Assembly (NCBI RefSeq): GCF_964204645.1
Contig: NC_134030.1
Location: forward strand, 14,786,447-14,850,446
From: Tubulanus polymorphus
Taxonomy: Eukaryota > Nemertea > Palaeonemertea > Tubulaniformes > Tubulanidae
Direction of reading: 5' to 3'
DNA: 64,000 bases
Positions 41,343-52,073 of this stretch are shown piece after piece. Each line of letters opens with the position of its first letter. Within the stretch, counting starts at the first letter, position 1. The notes below the pieces were generated by a model. The model was not told where the DNA came from. It did not search any database and was given only the letters and a program-made list of their open reading frames with translations. Both the position numbers and the translations under genes were made by a program.

Positions 41343-43550
41343 AGGCCAGCCGTAGGCTGAGCCTATTACTATACAAATGGAGCGAATTTAAATGACATGG
41401 TTTCCACACAAAAGGCTCTTTTGCTTGCCAAGTGAGGGCATATTCGAACAAATCACGTATTTAAGCGTAATCCATTCTCGGAATCGTAGCGAGCAGAATT
41501 TTGAAATAGGGTCTCATAAAAATGTTTTCTGCATTTTTCACGAAAGTTAAATCGGGAAAATTTCAATTTTTATCAGCCAATCAGGAAGTTGTGTCTTCCC
41601 CGTTATTGGTTTATCTGAAAATATCAGCAGCTGTTCACGTGAATTATCGCGATTTCATTACTGGCGCTTTTGCGCATGACGTCATGTATCAACACGCGAC
41701 AATACTTCCGCGTTCGCTACGTGTTCGCTGATTGGCCCATTTACTGGGAAATTCCACAGAAGCCTAATGTGGTTTGTTACAAGCGCTGTGATTGGCCCGA
41801 CCTGATTCTGGCATGGCTTTAGCTTAGTGGGTTCGAATCCCTTGACGGGTGAAGATGATGGATCCTATCAATATCTATTGAAACAAATAAGTTTCCCGGT
41901 TCGATATTTCGAGGTTTCTTTGAATTTTGGAGTGATATTGAAATCCGGTAAATACCAGCGGTAGATTGTGAAAACCCATTGCATGATATTTGTATTACTT
42001 AATCAACGAAAAGCGTCGGGGCCGCGCCAGGAGTTTTCGTGATTCAAGTAGCGCAATAGCCTACTTCTTCGTGTTCGTCCACCTCAATTTTCACTCCGCC
42101 GATCTCTGACACGGCTCTGTCCCCGTCGGCGCTGTGATTGCACTTTCGTACCACCAACATTTTTTATTTCTATATCAGGGAGGTCTGGAGAATAAAAAAG
42201 TCAAAATTTGGATATCACATAGGCCTGATTTCATCGAATAAGTCGACCATGGTCGTTACGTTTCCGTACTTATTACCACCTAAAATCGTCTGAACAATTT
42301 TGTCACAACCAACATTTCGTTTACAGAAATCAGGTGTTCACGTGAATCCGCGGTATCGTCTACTGTTTTACTTCCGGGTTTTATTTTAAGATTTAAAATT
42401 GTATTTCAAGATCGATTTCTATGAAATCTTTAGTTGATTTGGTGTTTGGGAGGAATTTTTATTTGCTCTACAGAAAATTCATCCTTGACAATTGCGCAAG
42501 GTTCGCGAAAAAAAGGTTTTACCAAATCGGGTGTATGACCTTGATATGCTAATTAGCCATGTGCCCGAATTGCAAATTCAATCAAATTTTATTCTGCCAA
42601 AAAATGTTAAATACAATTCGCTTTCCGAGAGTTAATGGTATGCTGCATGGAACAAAGTTGTTTTGAGATGGGTCTTGAAGCTATTGAGGTCGAGAGATAA
42701 CCATCTAGATAGTTCGTGAGAGTTCCAAAGTTTTGAAGACGCTTCAACGTAATTTCTTGATATTTGTTTTATACGTGTAACTACCCTAGACACATCTTCA
42801 GGCCAAAAACTGGCCCTGTCAGATTCAAGATGGCCGACTGGCAGCCATTGTTGTTCGCCAAAATCAGCACTTTTTACACATTTTTGAAGTTTTCGAGGGA
42901 AATTTTGAAGACACTTTTATCAATAACCTTGATCATTCGTATATATTTGTATCCCCCGAGGGCCCATCGGCATGAGAAAAATTGAGTCGATCGGACTCAA
43001 GATGGCCGTACTGTGACCTTTTTTGTTCCCAAAAATGTCAATTTTGGCCTGAATTCTGAGTACTGTAGCTTTCTAATGGTGCGCCATGTTTCATTGCAAT
43101 TTGTAATGGGTATTCTTTGGAAAGGGATCTTTTGTATCTGAGAGGGTATTTTTGACCAGGCAATTATGACGCACTTGGCAGCCATCTTGGGGTCATCAGT
43201 ACTCATTCGTAGGTGGAAAAAAAGTTTTTCCACATCATAATTGATACTTAAGCACATTTTGCTACTATAATCAATTGGAAAGTTGTAGCTCATGACATGT
43301 TCTATGATCGAGGTGAGTTTCAAGCTCATTGGTTTTTTTTATGGCCACCAGGGGGCGTTGAACAATACAATAACTTAGTATTTCTATATTACATTCGTTC
43401 CTGCTGTCTGTGTTAACACACGATTTTACTATGTAAATGATATTGAGCAGGGAGTGTATATTGATAAATATAACCCACAGATTACATCATTTATAAAAAG
43501 CAAATCTGACAGGCTGGCCATTGTGCCCCTTGGGGCTCTTGTTATCATTA
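41343..43550. mobile_element. 2.2-kb insertion of host-like repetitive DNA
   Basis: Base composition changes abruptly from the AT-rich element to mixed host-like sequence at both edges. The insert carries a copy of the B-box repeat family (41651-41858). Its right part holds words such as ATGGCCACCAGGGGGCG and CAAGATGGCCG, similar to intron sequence elsewhere in the window. I could not find terminal inverted repeats or a clear target duplication, so its class is open. Confidence 0.65.
41651..41858 (+). repeat. Dispersed repeat with tRNA-like B-box, copy 2
   Basis: This is a shorter copy of the family at 27468-27820, ending AGTGGGTTCGAATCCCTTGACG. It lies inside the 2.2-kb insertion that splits a Polinton gene. 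Confidence 0.7.
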
Positions 43551-44483
43551 TGAATTGAATCTTCAAATAAAACTTTAAATTGTTTCTGTGTATCAAATGA
43601 TGTATTCAAATTTCCAATTATCGGTGATCTTGTTTCAACTTGTGCGCCTAAAATACAAATTAAATAAGTTCTAATAGATTGATTTATTCTTTATACCTGA
43701 TTTTGTAAAACCTTCACTATTTTCTAAAATGAAATAAACCCAACCATGATAGTTTTCTTGTTTTAAATGATCATAAAATTTCGGTAATTTATTGAAATTT
43801 AATGTTTCTAAATCCTTAGTTTCTATTTTACCACAACCTAATTTATTATTTTAGATATTATAAAAGCTATTAGATGGTATGGGAAGTGCACAATATTCTG
43901 CAATCTTTTTAGGGCAAGGAAGTGATCTTATTGTTCCAATTTTTGTTCTAAAATCAGAATTATTTATATCTATATCAAATTCATTGCAAATTTTATAAAA
44001 CTTAGATAAATTAATATTATTATCTAATTCTTTAAAATACCTAGATCCTGGTAAAGCGCACTCTAATTCATTTAATATTATTCTGATTTGAAAGTATGTA
44101 TGAAATCTAAATAAACTTTGAATTGATTTATATTTAGAATTATTCAAATGATCATTCCAACTTATTCCACATCCTGTTGTTGCACAATAAACAGCAAAAT
44201 TTAATTGGTTCTGCCAATACTTCATATTAGATTTTAATAACCATTGTTTTTCATCTTTCAATTTTTTAAAATTAATTAAATATACATGAAATATATTTTC
44301 CATCTTTGCATTAAAATTATTAGTTTCAGTAACATAAATTTCTAAATTAGTTAATGAATCTAAAACTTTATTTCTATATGTAATATCTTTATTAAAATCT
44401 ATTGCTGGAATATTATATTTAATTTATTTTTATTATATTGGAAAGCTTTTGGAAAACTATCTACCATTTATATAATTAAAAAA

Positions 44484-44918
44484 TTAATAATTTATTAATT
44501 CTTTTAATAATTTATCTTGTTCTTCAACTGTTTTATGACCATTTAAACTTATGATATAATCTAGTGTGTTCTTTAATTTATTAATTTCTTTTATATTAGT
44601 TTTAATTATTTCTTTATTACTTTTTATATTTAATTTTGAACTTATACCAGTTAAAACACTTGAACTTAATCCTAACACACCAATTGATATAGCTAAAGGT
44701 GTTAATGGACTGAATATTGCTAGAAATGTTATTACAGAACTTATTGTAACCGAACCACTTATAATCAAATAATATATAATTTTACTTTTTAAATATTTTT
44801 TCTTTTTTATCTTTAAGTCACTTTCAAATTCTAATATTTGTTTTTCTAAATATATTTTTAATTTAGTTTTATTTATATCATGAGGAATAATATCAATACT
44901 ATCAACTTTATCTTCCAT
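44484..44918 (-). CDS. Small membrane protein (144 aa) of the Polinton-like element
   Basis: An intact ORF starts in a TCTAAATAAATGG context. A Lys-rich N-terminal half (YLEKQILEFESDLKIKKKKY) precedes two hydrophobic helices (about residues 45-95, with FSPLTPLAISIGVLGLSSSV and TGISSKLN). The C-terminal helix contains LDYIISLNGHKTVEEQ. I recognise it as a recurrent small Polinton gene, always next to the 140-aa gene. It may sit in a virion or cell membrane; that is inference. A truncated homologue is at 14664. Confidence 0.7.
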   Translation of the reverse strand: MEDKVDSIDIIPHDINKTKLKIYLEKQILEFESDLKIKKKKYLKSKIIYYLIISGSVTISSVITFLAIFSPLTPLAISIGVLGLSSSVLTGISSKLNIKSNKEIIKTNIKEINKLKNTLDYIISLNGHKTVEEQDKLLKELINY

Positions 44919-44936
44919 TTATTTAGAAAAAAAATA

Positions 44937-45359
44937 CTAATTAGTAAATTTATAAGCAACAAATATAACAATAACAGTTCCACCTAAAATCCATATTATT
45001 TCATATTTCTGTTGTTCTTTACTCGGGGTATAATAATCTGATAATTTAGGTTTGTATAGATGTAATTTTTCTTTATTGGTTACCGCGTTATATAAACTCA
45101 TTGCATCATCAACTGATTGAAAATATCTATGTGAAATCTTCTGATCATATAATTCTTTATTGATGTAATACATATAGTTTTGTCGTTTTTCTCTATATTC
45201 TTCTGCAGCTTTATTGTATTTCTCTAACGCTAAGTTATGTCTTCTTTGTTCTCCTAATGAACTATTTTTATCAATATGCTTGAATAAATATCCACCAGCA
45301 GTAAATGCCAAAGCGTTAACAATTGCCGATCCTATAATAGTTATAATTGCAGAAGCCAT
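44937..45359 (-). CDS. Small membrane protein (140 aa) of the Polinton-like element
   Basis: An intact ORF starts in a GCTAAATAAATGG context, 18 bp after the integrase frame ends. The N-terminal hydrophobic stretch (IITIIGSAIVNALAFTAGGY) is followed by a helical region (RRHNLALEKYNKAAEEYREK) and the conserved LSDYYTPSKEQ. A C-terminal membrane helix ends it (WILGGTVIVIFVAYKF). It pairs with the downstream 144-aa gene in the same order as in the fragment at 14.2-15.0 kb. Confidence 0.72.
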   Translation of the reverse strand: MASAIITIIGSAIVNALAFTAGGYLFKHIDKNSSLGEQRRHNLALEKYNKAAEEYREKRQNYMYYINKELYDQKISHRYFQSVDDAMSLYNAVTNKEKLHLYKPKLSDYYTPSKEQQKYEIIWILGGTVIVIFVAYKFTN

Positions 45360-45376
45360 TTATTTAGCAAAAATAA

Positions 45377-46304
45377 TTATGCATTTTTATGGGAGAAATA
45401 ACCTAATATTTCTTCATCTTTTAAATCTTCAAATTTATAAACAAATGGTTTAGTTAATATTATCTTTTTAATCTTGAATATTTCTTCAGTAAAATTTGGG
45501 GTATAACCTTTATAAAATGTTTTTCTATATTTAGATATTCTAACGTGTTGTCCTATTTTAAATTTAGGTTCACCGAAATCATGTGTAACAAACGCACCAT
45601 ATAAATTATTCCAAACTATTTCCGAATTATCTTCTTTTCTAGCTTGTATAGGTTTCATATTTATAGAACTATGTTTAGAATTATTATAACCTTTCAGCAA
45701 ATCATCTAACACATCGATATATTTATATGTTTCATTAGCAGTAAAATATTTCCACATTCTAGTTTTCAATGTTTTATTAAATCTTTCTATAATAGATGCT
45801 TTTTTATCTGAGTGTGTTGAAAAATATTTTACATCGTTATCAGATAATAGTTTTTCAAAATGTTTTGTTATAGAATTCCTTACCTTCATCAAATTGTATC
45901 TTATCTGGAATAGCTTCTTTAAATATTGATTTAAAAGCATTTGTTACTTCTATACCAGTTTTATTTTTGATTGGAATTGACCATGCGTATCTACTGAATA
46001 TGTCTATAACATTCAGTATCCAGAAATATCCTTTGTTGTATTCCTCTAAGTTCTTCATATCAATTAAATCTGCTTGCCACTGTTGATCGATATATGAAAC
46101 CATAACTTTCCTTGTTAAATAAGTTTTATCCATTTTCTTGTGGATTTGATATGTTGGTTGATTTTGTAACCATAATCTTAATTCACTATATTTTATATCA
46201 CAATTATCAGATTTAATTTTATTCCATAATTCTGAAACGTTAGAATATGATACTTCACTCTCTGGGTTATAATATAAATCTCTTAAATATTGTTCTTTTT
46301 TCAT
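45377..46304 (-). pseudogene. Retroviral-type (Polinton) integrase with one frameshift
   Basis: Two overlapping frames (46304-45855 and 45940-45377) make one gene broken by a single frameshift near 45890. The first carries QWQADLIDM with the first catalytic aspartate, ILNVIDIFSRYAW, and FDEGKEFYN with the second. The second carries ERFNKTLKTRMWKYF with the glutamate, then an SH3- or chromo-like C-terminal region (FKIGQHVRISKYRK). This is the DDE layout of rve-family integrases that insert Polintons and create short target duplications. All three acidic residues are present; only the frameshift disables it, and a sequencing error cannot be excluded. Confidence 0.87.
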
Positions 46305-46310
46305 CTTATT

Positions 46311-46676
46311 TTAATCCATTAATAATAATTTAGATTTAGTTTCAATGACTTTATGATTTGACTTATTTTCTGGTATGACAGGTTTATCATCGGAATCATC
46401 TTTATCATCAGATTTGAATTTTGATTTATATATTACACCGGATAATATAATAACTGTTACTAATCCAATTGTAATATATAGTTTATAATTACTTCCAGCA
46501 TTAGAAGAATCAGATGGATTATTATTTGAATCAATATCAGATAATTTCTGTGATTCATTTATATAAGTAAATTTCTTTTTCTTAGCTTTTTTTAATTCTG
46601 AAGATCTTTTGCCTAATTCTCTTGCCCATTTAATTTGTTTCTCAGATCTAGCCTTTTTCTTAACTCCATCACTCAT
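46311..46676 (-). CDS. 121-aa basic protein with a membrane segment
   Basis: An intact ORF starts in an ACTAAAATAAATGAG context and ends 7 bp before the integrase start. The N-terminus is Lys/Arg-rich (VKKKARSEKQIKWARELGKR), a central helix is hydrophobic (LYITIGLVTVIILSGVIY), and the C-terminal tail is acidic. The order (basic tail, one membrane span) suggests a small nucleic-acid-proximal membrane protein; that is inference. The last codons of the upstream frame overlap its start codon. Confidence 0.6.
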   Translation of the reverse strand: MSDGVKKKARSEKQIKWARELGKRSSELKKAKKKKFTYINESQKLSDIDSNNNPSDSSNAGSNYKLYITIGLVTVIILSGVIYKSKFKSDDKDDSDDKPVIPENKSNHKVIETKSKLLLMD

Positions 46677-46796
46677 TTATTTTAGTTAATTTTTGTTCTG
46701 ATTCATTTTCTGTTTCGACGTTGGGTTGTAGTACATCTGTTTCGTTCTTACCTGATTTATATTCCATAGGCTTGATATTCGAAAATGTTATGACAG
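46669..46796 (-). pseudogene. C-terminal stump of a further Polinton gene
   Basis: An AT-rich minus-strand frame (ITFSNIKPMEYKSGKNETDV) runs from the junction with Merlin sequence at 46796 to a TGA overlapping the start of the 121-aa gene. It shows that at least one more gene lay upstream before the right end was lost. No domain is recognisable in the roughly 42 residues left. Confidence 0.5.
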
Positions 46797-47652
46797 GTTT
46801 CATTATCTCTCTTCTCCACGATTTTCATTATAACGTTATGCGTTCCCCTTTCAAACAAACCAAACACCCAAGTATCTTGGTGTCCGCTGCCTTTGTTGTA
46901 TTTTCTTCTCTTCCCAAACAACGATTCATCTATCTCGGTAATTGTTTCGTCAACATCGCCTCTAACTTGTATCGGAGATTTCTCCACAGATCTGTGGCAT
47001 ATTTCCCTGTATTTGTCGAACCATTCCATTATGGTTTTCTGATTGATATGTGGTAATAATTTCTCTGCTTGGTAAACTTGGAGGTCTATTGCAAATGTGT
47101 ATAGTATCATCATTAGATCCTTAAGAGGAAGTTTGGAGCCCTGAAAAAAGGCAATACATTTCTTTAGAAAAAGTGTTTTATATGGCCCGAAAATGATATT
47201 GCCATCTTTTTACATACAATTGGCTGACGCGCATTTTCATTGAGTTAAAATAGCCGGCTTGGCTTAAATGATGGTAAAATGTGTCGCAAAATGTTTCTGC
47301 GTTACAAAAAGACGTAAGTAACCAGTAGACTCACCTTGAAAATCGATTCGTGGCGAACAGATTTCACGGAATAACACAAGCCACATCTTCATACAAAACC
47401 ATCGAGACAATCATTCTTTACTTTCAATTCCATTTGAACTTTACTACAGTTAATACACTCGAAGTTGTAACTTATAAGACCAAGAGACTTCATATAGCCA
47501 ATTGCATCCATTTCAAGTGACCGAATTACTTCATAAATGCCAGGATTTTCGTCCATCTCTCTGTACTTTTGGCACTTTTTTACCCAGATAGGCCTCTGAT
47601 GTCTCGATCTTATCTTCATAGATCTTACCAATAATAATGACCGCGTTGCCAT
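46797..47652 (-). pseudogene. Merlin (ISXO2-type) transposase, copy 1, 3'-truncated
   Basis: Two exons are visible. The first (47652-47336) carries a zinc-ribbon-like N-terminus (FECINCSK) and one in-frame TGA near 47387, and ends at TCAAG|GTGAG. The second begins at 47140 after TTTTTTCAG and contains EWFDKYREICHRSVE and ITEIDESLFGKRRKYNKG, with the first catalytic aspartate. It stops abruptly after VEKRDNE at 46797, where Polinton sequence begins. The rest of the DDE domain is missing. Merlin/IS1016-type elements move by cut-and-paste with 8-9-bp duplications. Confidence 0.75.
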
Positions 47653-48776
47653 TAACAGCCATGTATTAATTAATTTTGAAAGAGCCAGTTCAAGTCCCGT
47701 AGCATTGGATATAGTGTTCCGCCCAAAATTACATTATAAAAAATGAATATTTAAGTTACATAGACTTTTTAAACCAATTTGGTTTATAATAAAAGTGGCC
47801 ATAAAAATCAGACGCCCACACCTAGTCCCTCAATTCCAGCCACTTTAAATAAGGGTAATCCCCTTAGACAAACAGTCCATCGATTCTCACGAGAGCGTAT
47901 TTTCTCGCCCGATCGTGACGATCTCTCGGGTTAGACAAAATTTATACCCCGATAAGAGCGGGCACGCGTAGCGATCAAACCGAAACTCTGACAACGTACG
48001 CCGGTTCAATAAAAGTGATATCAACAATGCATCCTATTGGTTGATAAAATGGATCGCGGGCGGACGAGCGAATTAAAATAATCGGCCGAAAATATCAAAC
48101 AATCGCCGGGCGATTGAGTCGGCCGACGACAAAGCTCTCCATTCTCATAAATATGTTTGCTTTTTTATCAAATCGTGAATTCGGCACTGAGATCAACATC
48201 ATGAATTCTGTAAATGGTACAGACATTGATGGAATTCCGTATAAAATACATTATAGGCCTATTCAAAATTTTGATGTTTTCTTTCCATAGTTTCCAAGTG
48301 TGTGATATATGTCCGAAATATAGTTGTTTTTTATATAGTTTATTGTACAAAAACCTCAACTTTTTTATTATTATTATTATTATTATCTTTATTTCCTGTA
48401 AATTATAACAAGATATACAAAGTAAATGCAATGTAAACTTTGATTTATTATTGTGGTCTTCTAGCTGCTAATCACATTTTTAACTGGAAATTTGGTACTG
48501 TAAAAATTATTTGGGCGAAAAATACCCTAACTTCCTATTTTGTGATTGCCCCGCCCGGGAAACCGGATGTTTTTTTGGTGTGGCCTAATTTTGCAGTGGT
48601 TTTCATTTCATTTCAAATATGAAAGCCCAAGGCAATTTGCATGCCGTCGTTAAGGTTAAACGATCACTGTCTGAGAGAGATGCTGAACTGTTTTCCATAG
48701 CAACGAAACAACGGTTACAACAATTGTTAGTCATCGGCTCATTACTTGTCAAGTTTTCGTCTTCTCTGCTGTCAAG
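47141..48776. other. Non-coding DNA around and beyond Merlin copy 1
   Basis: The first part (47141-47335) is the Merlin intron. Beyond 47652 nothing coding was recognised. A single unit of the 50-bp tandem repeat of 50.8-52.1 kb lies at 47815-47870, a GC-rich stretch with many CG dinucleotides covers about 47880-48135, and a TTATTATTA microsatellite is near 48365. Confidence 0.45.
47815..47870 (+). repeat. Single diverged unit of the 50-bp tandem repeat
   Basis: CCTCAATTCCAGCCACTTTA followed by AATAAGGGTAATCC matches the unit of the large array that starts 3 kb downstream (CTCGATCCCAGCCACTTTAT, ATCAGGGTAATCC). It may be the seed sequence or an outlying copy. Confidence 0.65.
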
Positions 48777-50361
48777 ATGAGAGAAATCGTCCGTATTTGT
48801 CAGTCTGATGTGCAGCGAGTGTATCGCAAGTGTTGGAAAGAGAAGGTACCATGGAAAGATATTCTGCATCCTGATGTTTTTGAGTGGATCGAATGTTTCG
48901 CAATAGCCAAAAGTGCACCGATCAACATCACCGTGGGCGGAATTTTATCCGTGGTATCGAGTTTAGCTGGACCAAAATGTCGAATAGTGACTGCAGATAT
49001 TACAACGCCTCTAAATACGTATATAATGAATATCTGCGAGGTTGGAGGGGGTAAATCGCGTGTTTACGACGAAGTGTTGTACGCTGCTGACCAGGAGCTG
49101 CAGCAAAAAGGTGAAAAAATTTCACTTCTTCTAGAAAAATATACAACCGCTGGAATTCACACGCACCAAAGTAAAAATAAAGGATACGGGATCATTGCTG
49201 GCGATGAAGGCATTCGAATCTTACAAGATATTAATTCAAAGCAACAACGTGGCGAGTCGGAACGTGCCTTACTCAACAAACTTTGGGGGGGGGGGGGCCA
49301 TGGCGATACAGCCTGTCTCTCATCAGGCAAGAGAGGTTTTGAAAATACGTGTATTTGCATGAATATATTGATACAGCCTGGACCACTTCTTGATGAATTA
49401 TCTATTGGTGCTGATGGCTTCTGGGACAGATTCCTGTTTTTGTGCTCGAAGCCACACATATTTACCGCGGAGGAAACAAAAGAATTCTTCGACCGTCTTA
49501 AAAGATCAAGCGCCAGCTTTAAAGATTTTGTGAGGTCAGTGTATGATACGTTTAGACAAGGACAGACAATGAAGCTTAGTCCAGATGCTGAGATAATCTT
49601 TGGTGCCATCAGGAACGACTACGCCTCTTATGTAAATCAGTTATACGCAACTGAATCCGATGATGATGGTAAGTTAAATATTAAAATTCTTCAGAAATTT
49701 TGCTAAATTGATACTATTGAGGGGGTTTCTCATAAATCTAATACTAATGTTTTGTCTTATTACAGATGAAAAAGAAAACTCGGCTGAAAGCATTCCAATT
49801 GTTACCAGCAAAGATACAATCCACATACTAAGATTATCTGGAATAATAAATGTATTGGAGAAAACTTTGGTGAGTCTACTAGACAAAGAAAATCAAATTT
49901 CGACGGACAGTCTTATCACAATTGAAGCTCGGCACGTCAGGGCTGCACGGCAACTGTACCACTCAATGTCAATCGTACGACAAATTATGCTTCAAGTAAG
50001 TATAGATAATCGTGTGCTTTCAATTTCTAGTAAACAATAGGACCTTCATCAAATTTTTTCCATAGGACAGGTGGTATCACGTTCGTGTGGTGTTGACAAT
50101 CGACAATCGAAATGACCATTATTGTCGATGATATTTATCGTAACTTCGACAAATACAGTACAGGGTTTTGGCTTTTAACAATTATGTTATCTTTTCAGGC
50201 TGCTAAAAGATGCGAGACACAGGTTGCTAGAAAAGGTCCTTCACCAAAGACGTTTGGAGAAAAGGTGATCGCATTAGTTTGTCGCTCAAATGGACCTGTG
50301 ATATCAGTCAGGACTATACAAAAGAGCATCGGACATGGGTGCACAACATTGCACATTCAAA
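48777..50361 (+). CDS. DUF3987-type ATPase/helicase-like protein, spliced, 3'-incomplete
   Basis: Three exons join in frame: 48777-49668, 49766-49995 and 50199-50361, with GTAAG-type donors and TTACAG/TTTTCAG acceptors. A further donor follows (CAAA|GTAAGG), so the end is missing or lies beyond the repeat array. Visible motifs are ICEVGGGKSRVYDEVL (P-loop-like, residues about 86-101), GIIAGDEGIRILQDI (acidic Walker-B-like) and GFWDRFLFL. The order fits DUF3987, a group of P-loop replication-type proteins found in phages, plasmids and large transposons. A 13-G run inside exon 1 encodes a short glycine stretch. It lies between two Merlin fragments and upstream of the Pif1-type helicase on the same strand. 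Its role in mobile-element DNA replication is inferred. Confidence 0.68.
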
Positions 50362-50775
50362 GTAAGGTTGTTCAGAATCGAATGTTTCATAAGTCTATTT
50401 GATTCTTACAAGTATCCCGGTCCCTACGGCTAAAAAGAAATAGTTTGATTTAAAATTTGTGGTAAAATTTGTAATCAGTGCATTCTATATTGTTGGCTTG
50501 ATCGTGATTTTTAAAATAATGTACAGGGTAGATAGGGTCAACTTATAATCTCAGCAGAAATGAGAAACAAGCGGCCAAACAAGCGGTTTGGCTATCAATC
50601 TTTTAGCCTCGCTATAATGCATCGATGAGTGGTGATGAAAGAGCCAGAGTATCTATCAATATTTCATCTCAAAATCATTAATTTTAAATAAACACCTCTA
50701 GCTTTTAAAAAAAACTCTAAGTTTGATTATTTGATAAATGTAGCTTATCAGTTGGTGTCAATGTATTTGTGTGAT
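50362..50775. other. Non-coding DNA after DUF3987 exons
   Basis: No further exon was recognised before the tandem array begins. Confidence 0.35.
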
Positions 50776-52073
50776 TTTATATCAGGGTAATCCACGCACA
50801 CACACAGCCCCTCGATCCCAGCCACTTTATATCAGGGGTAATCCACGCAAAAACACAGCCCCTCAATCCCAGCCACCTTATTCAAGGGTAATCCATGCAA
50901 ACACGCAGCCCCTCGATCCCAGCCACTTTATTCAAGGGTAATCCACGCAAATACACAGCCCTCGATCCCAGCCACATTATATCAGGGTAATCCACGCACA
51001 CACACAGCCCCTCGATCCCAGCCACATTATATCAGGGTAATCCACGCACACACGCAGCCCCTCGATCCCAGCCACATTATATCAGGGTAATCCACGCACA
51101 CACGCAGCCCCTCGACCCCAGCCACATTATATTAGGGTAATCCACGCACACACGCAGCCCCTCGATCCCAGCCACATTATATCAGGGTAATCCACGCACA
51201 CACCCAGCCCCTCGATCCCAGCCACCTTATTCAAGGGTAATCCACGCAAACACGCAGCCCCTCGATCCCAGCCACATTATATAAGGATAATCCACGCACA
51301 CACACAGCCCCTCGATCCCAGCCACATTATATCAGGGTAATCCGCGCAAACACACAGCCCCTCGATCCCAGCCACTTTATATCAGGGTAATCCGCGCAAA
51401 CACGCAGCCCCTCGATCCCAGCCACTTTATATCAGGGGTAATCCACGCACACACACAGCCCCTCGATCCCAGCCACTTTATATCAGGGTAATCCACGCAC
51501 ACACCCAGCCCCTCGATCGCAGCCACTATCCACGCACACACACAGCCCCTCGATCCCAGCCACTTTATATCAGGGTAATCCGCGCAAAAACACAGCCCCT
51601 CGATCCCAGCCACCTTATTCAAGGGTAATCCACGCACACACGCGGCCCCTCGATCCCAGCCACATTATATCAGGGTAATCCACGCACACACACAGCCCCT
51701 CGATCCCAGCCACATTATATCAGGGTAATCCGCGCAAACACACAGCCCCTCGATCCCAGCCACTTTATATCAGGGTAATCCGCGCAAACACGCAGCCCCT
51801 CGATCCCAGCCACTTTATATCAGGGGTAATCCACGCACACACACAGCCCCTCGATCCCAGCCACTTTATATCAGGGTAATCCACGCACACACCCAGCCCC
51901 TCGATCGCAGCCACTATCCACGCACACACACAGCCCCTCGATCCCAGCCACTTTATATCAGGGTAATCCGCGCAAAAACACAGCCCCTCGATCCCAGCCA
52001 CCTTATTCAAGGGTAATCCACGCACACACGCGGCCCCTCGATCCGAGCCACTTTATATAATCCACGCACATAC
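50776..52073 (+). repeat. 50-bp satellite-like tandem array with a duplicated 388-bp block
   Basis: About 26 units contain CAGCCCCTCGATCCCAGCCA and end ATCAGGGTAATCCACGCACA, with a period of 49-51 bp. From about 51310 onward a block of 388 bp occurs twice in a row. Both copies contain the same shortened unit (near 51521 and 51909), so the block was duplicated as a whole. The open frames across it (for example 51377-51637) are artefacts of the period. Confidence 0.9.

Larger units (their letters stand above)
40878..44467 (-). pseudogene. Conserved Polinton protein, split by a 2.2-kb insertion
   Basis: The gene starts in a TTATATAAATGG context at 44467, shifts frame near 44410, and is then open from 44303 to 43851 with CATTGCGISWNDHL, FRFHTYFQIRIILNELECAL and FYKICNEFDI. 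It continues past a stop with WVYFILENSEGF and ICILGAQVETRSPI. Homology then breaks off near 43550 and resumes near 41342 (SIPENIIRYQNYLD), running in frame into an open stretch ending at 40878 with a C-terminal membrane helix (ITCIGIVIGGILYF). These motifs recur in invertebrate Polinton genomes, but the function is not known to me. Without the insertion the gene would be about 1.4 kb. Confidence 0.65.
31260..46796. mobile_element. Main Polinton/Maverick-like element (endogenous virus-like), degraded
   Basis: A 15.5-kb strongly AT-rich segment carries the diagnostic Polinton pair, a protein-primed family B polymerase and a retroviral-type integrase, plus double jelly-roll and penton-like capsid genes. 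Genes are intron-less, tightly spaced and arranged as two convergent blocks meeting near 37.0 kb. The right end is cut at 46796 where Merlin transposase sequence starts. The left end is not defined; no terminal inverted repeat pair was found. No FtsK/HerA-type ATPase is visible, and no protease within the element. Frameshifts, stops and a 2.2-kb insertion show this copy cannot be functional as it stands. Confidence 0.9.

Noticed and set aside
49157-49609. 150-codon minus-strand ORF
   Set aside because: It is the antisense shadow of the DUF3987 exon.
51377-52025. Two identical 86-codon ORFs
   Set aside because: They lie wholly within the 50-bp tandem array and owe their openness to the repeat period.
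50776-52073. CRISPR-like array
   Set aside because: The units are contiguous tandem repeats without unique spacers, in animal DNA.
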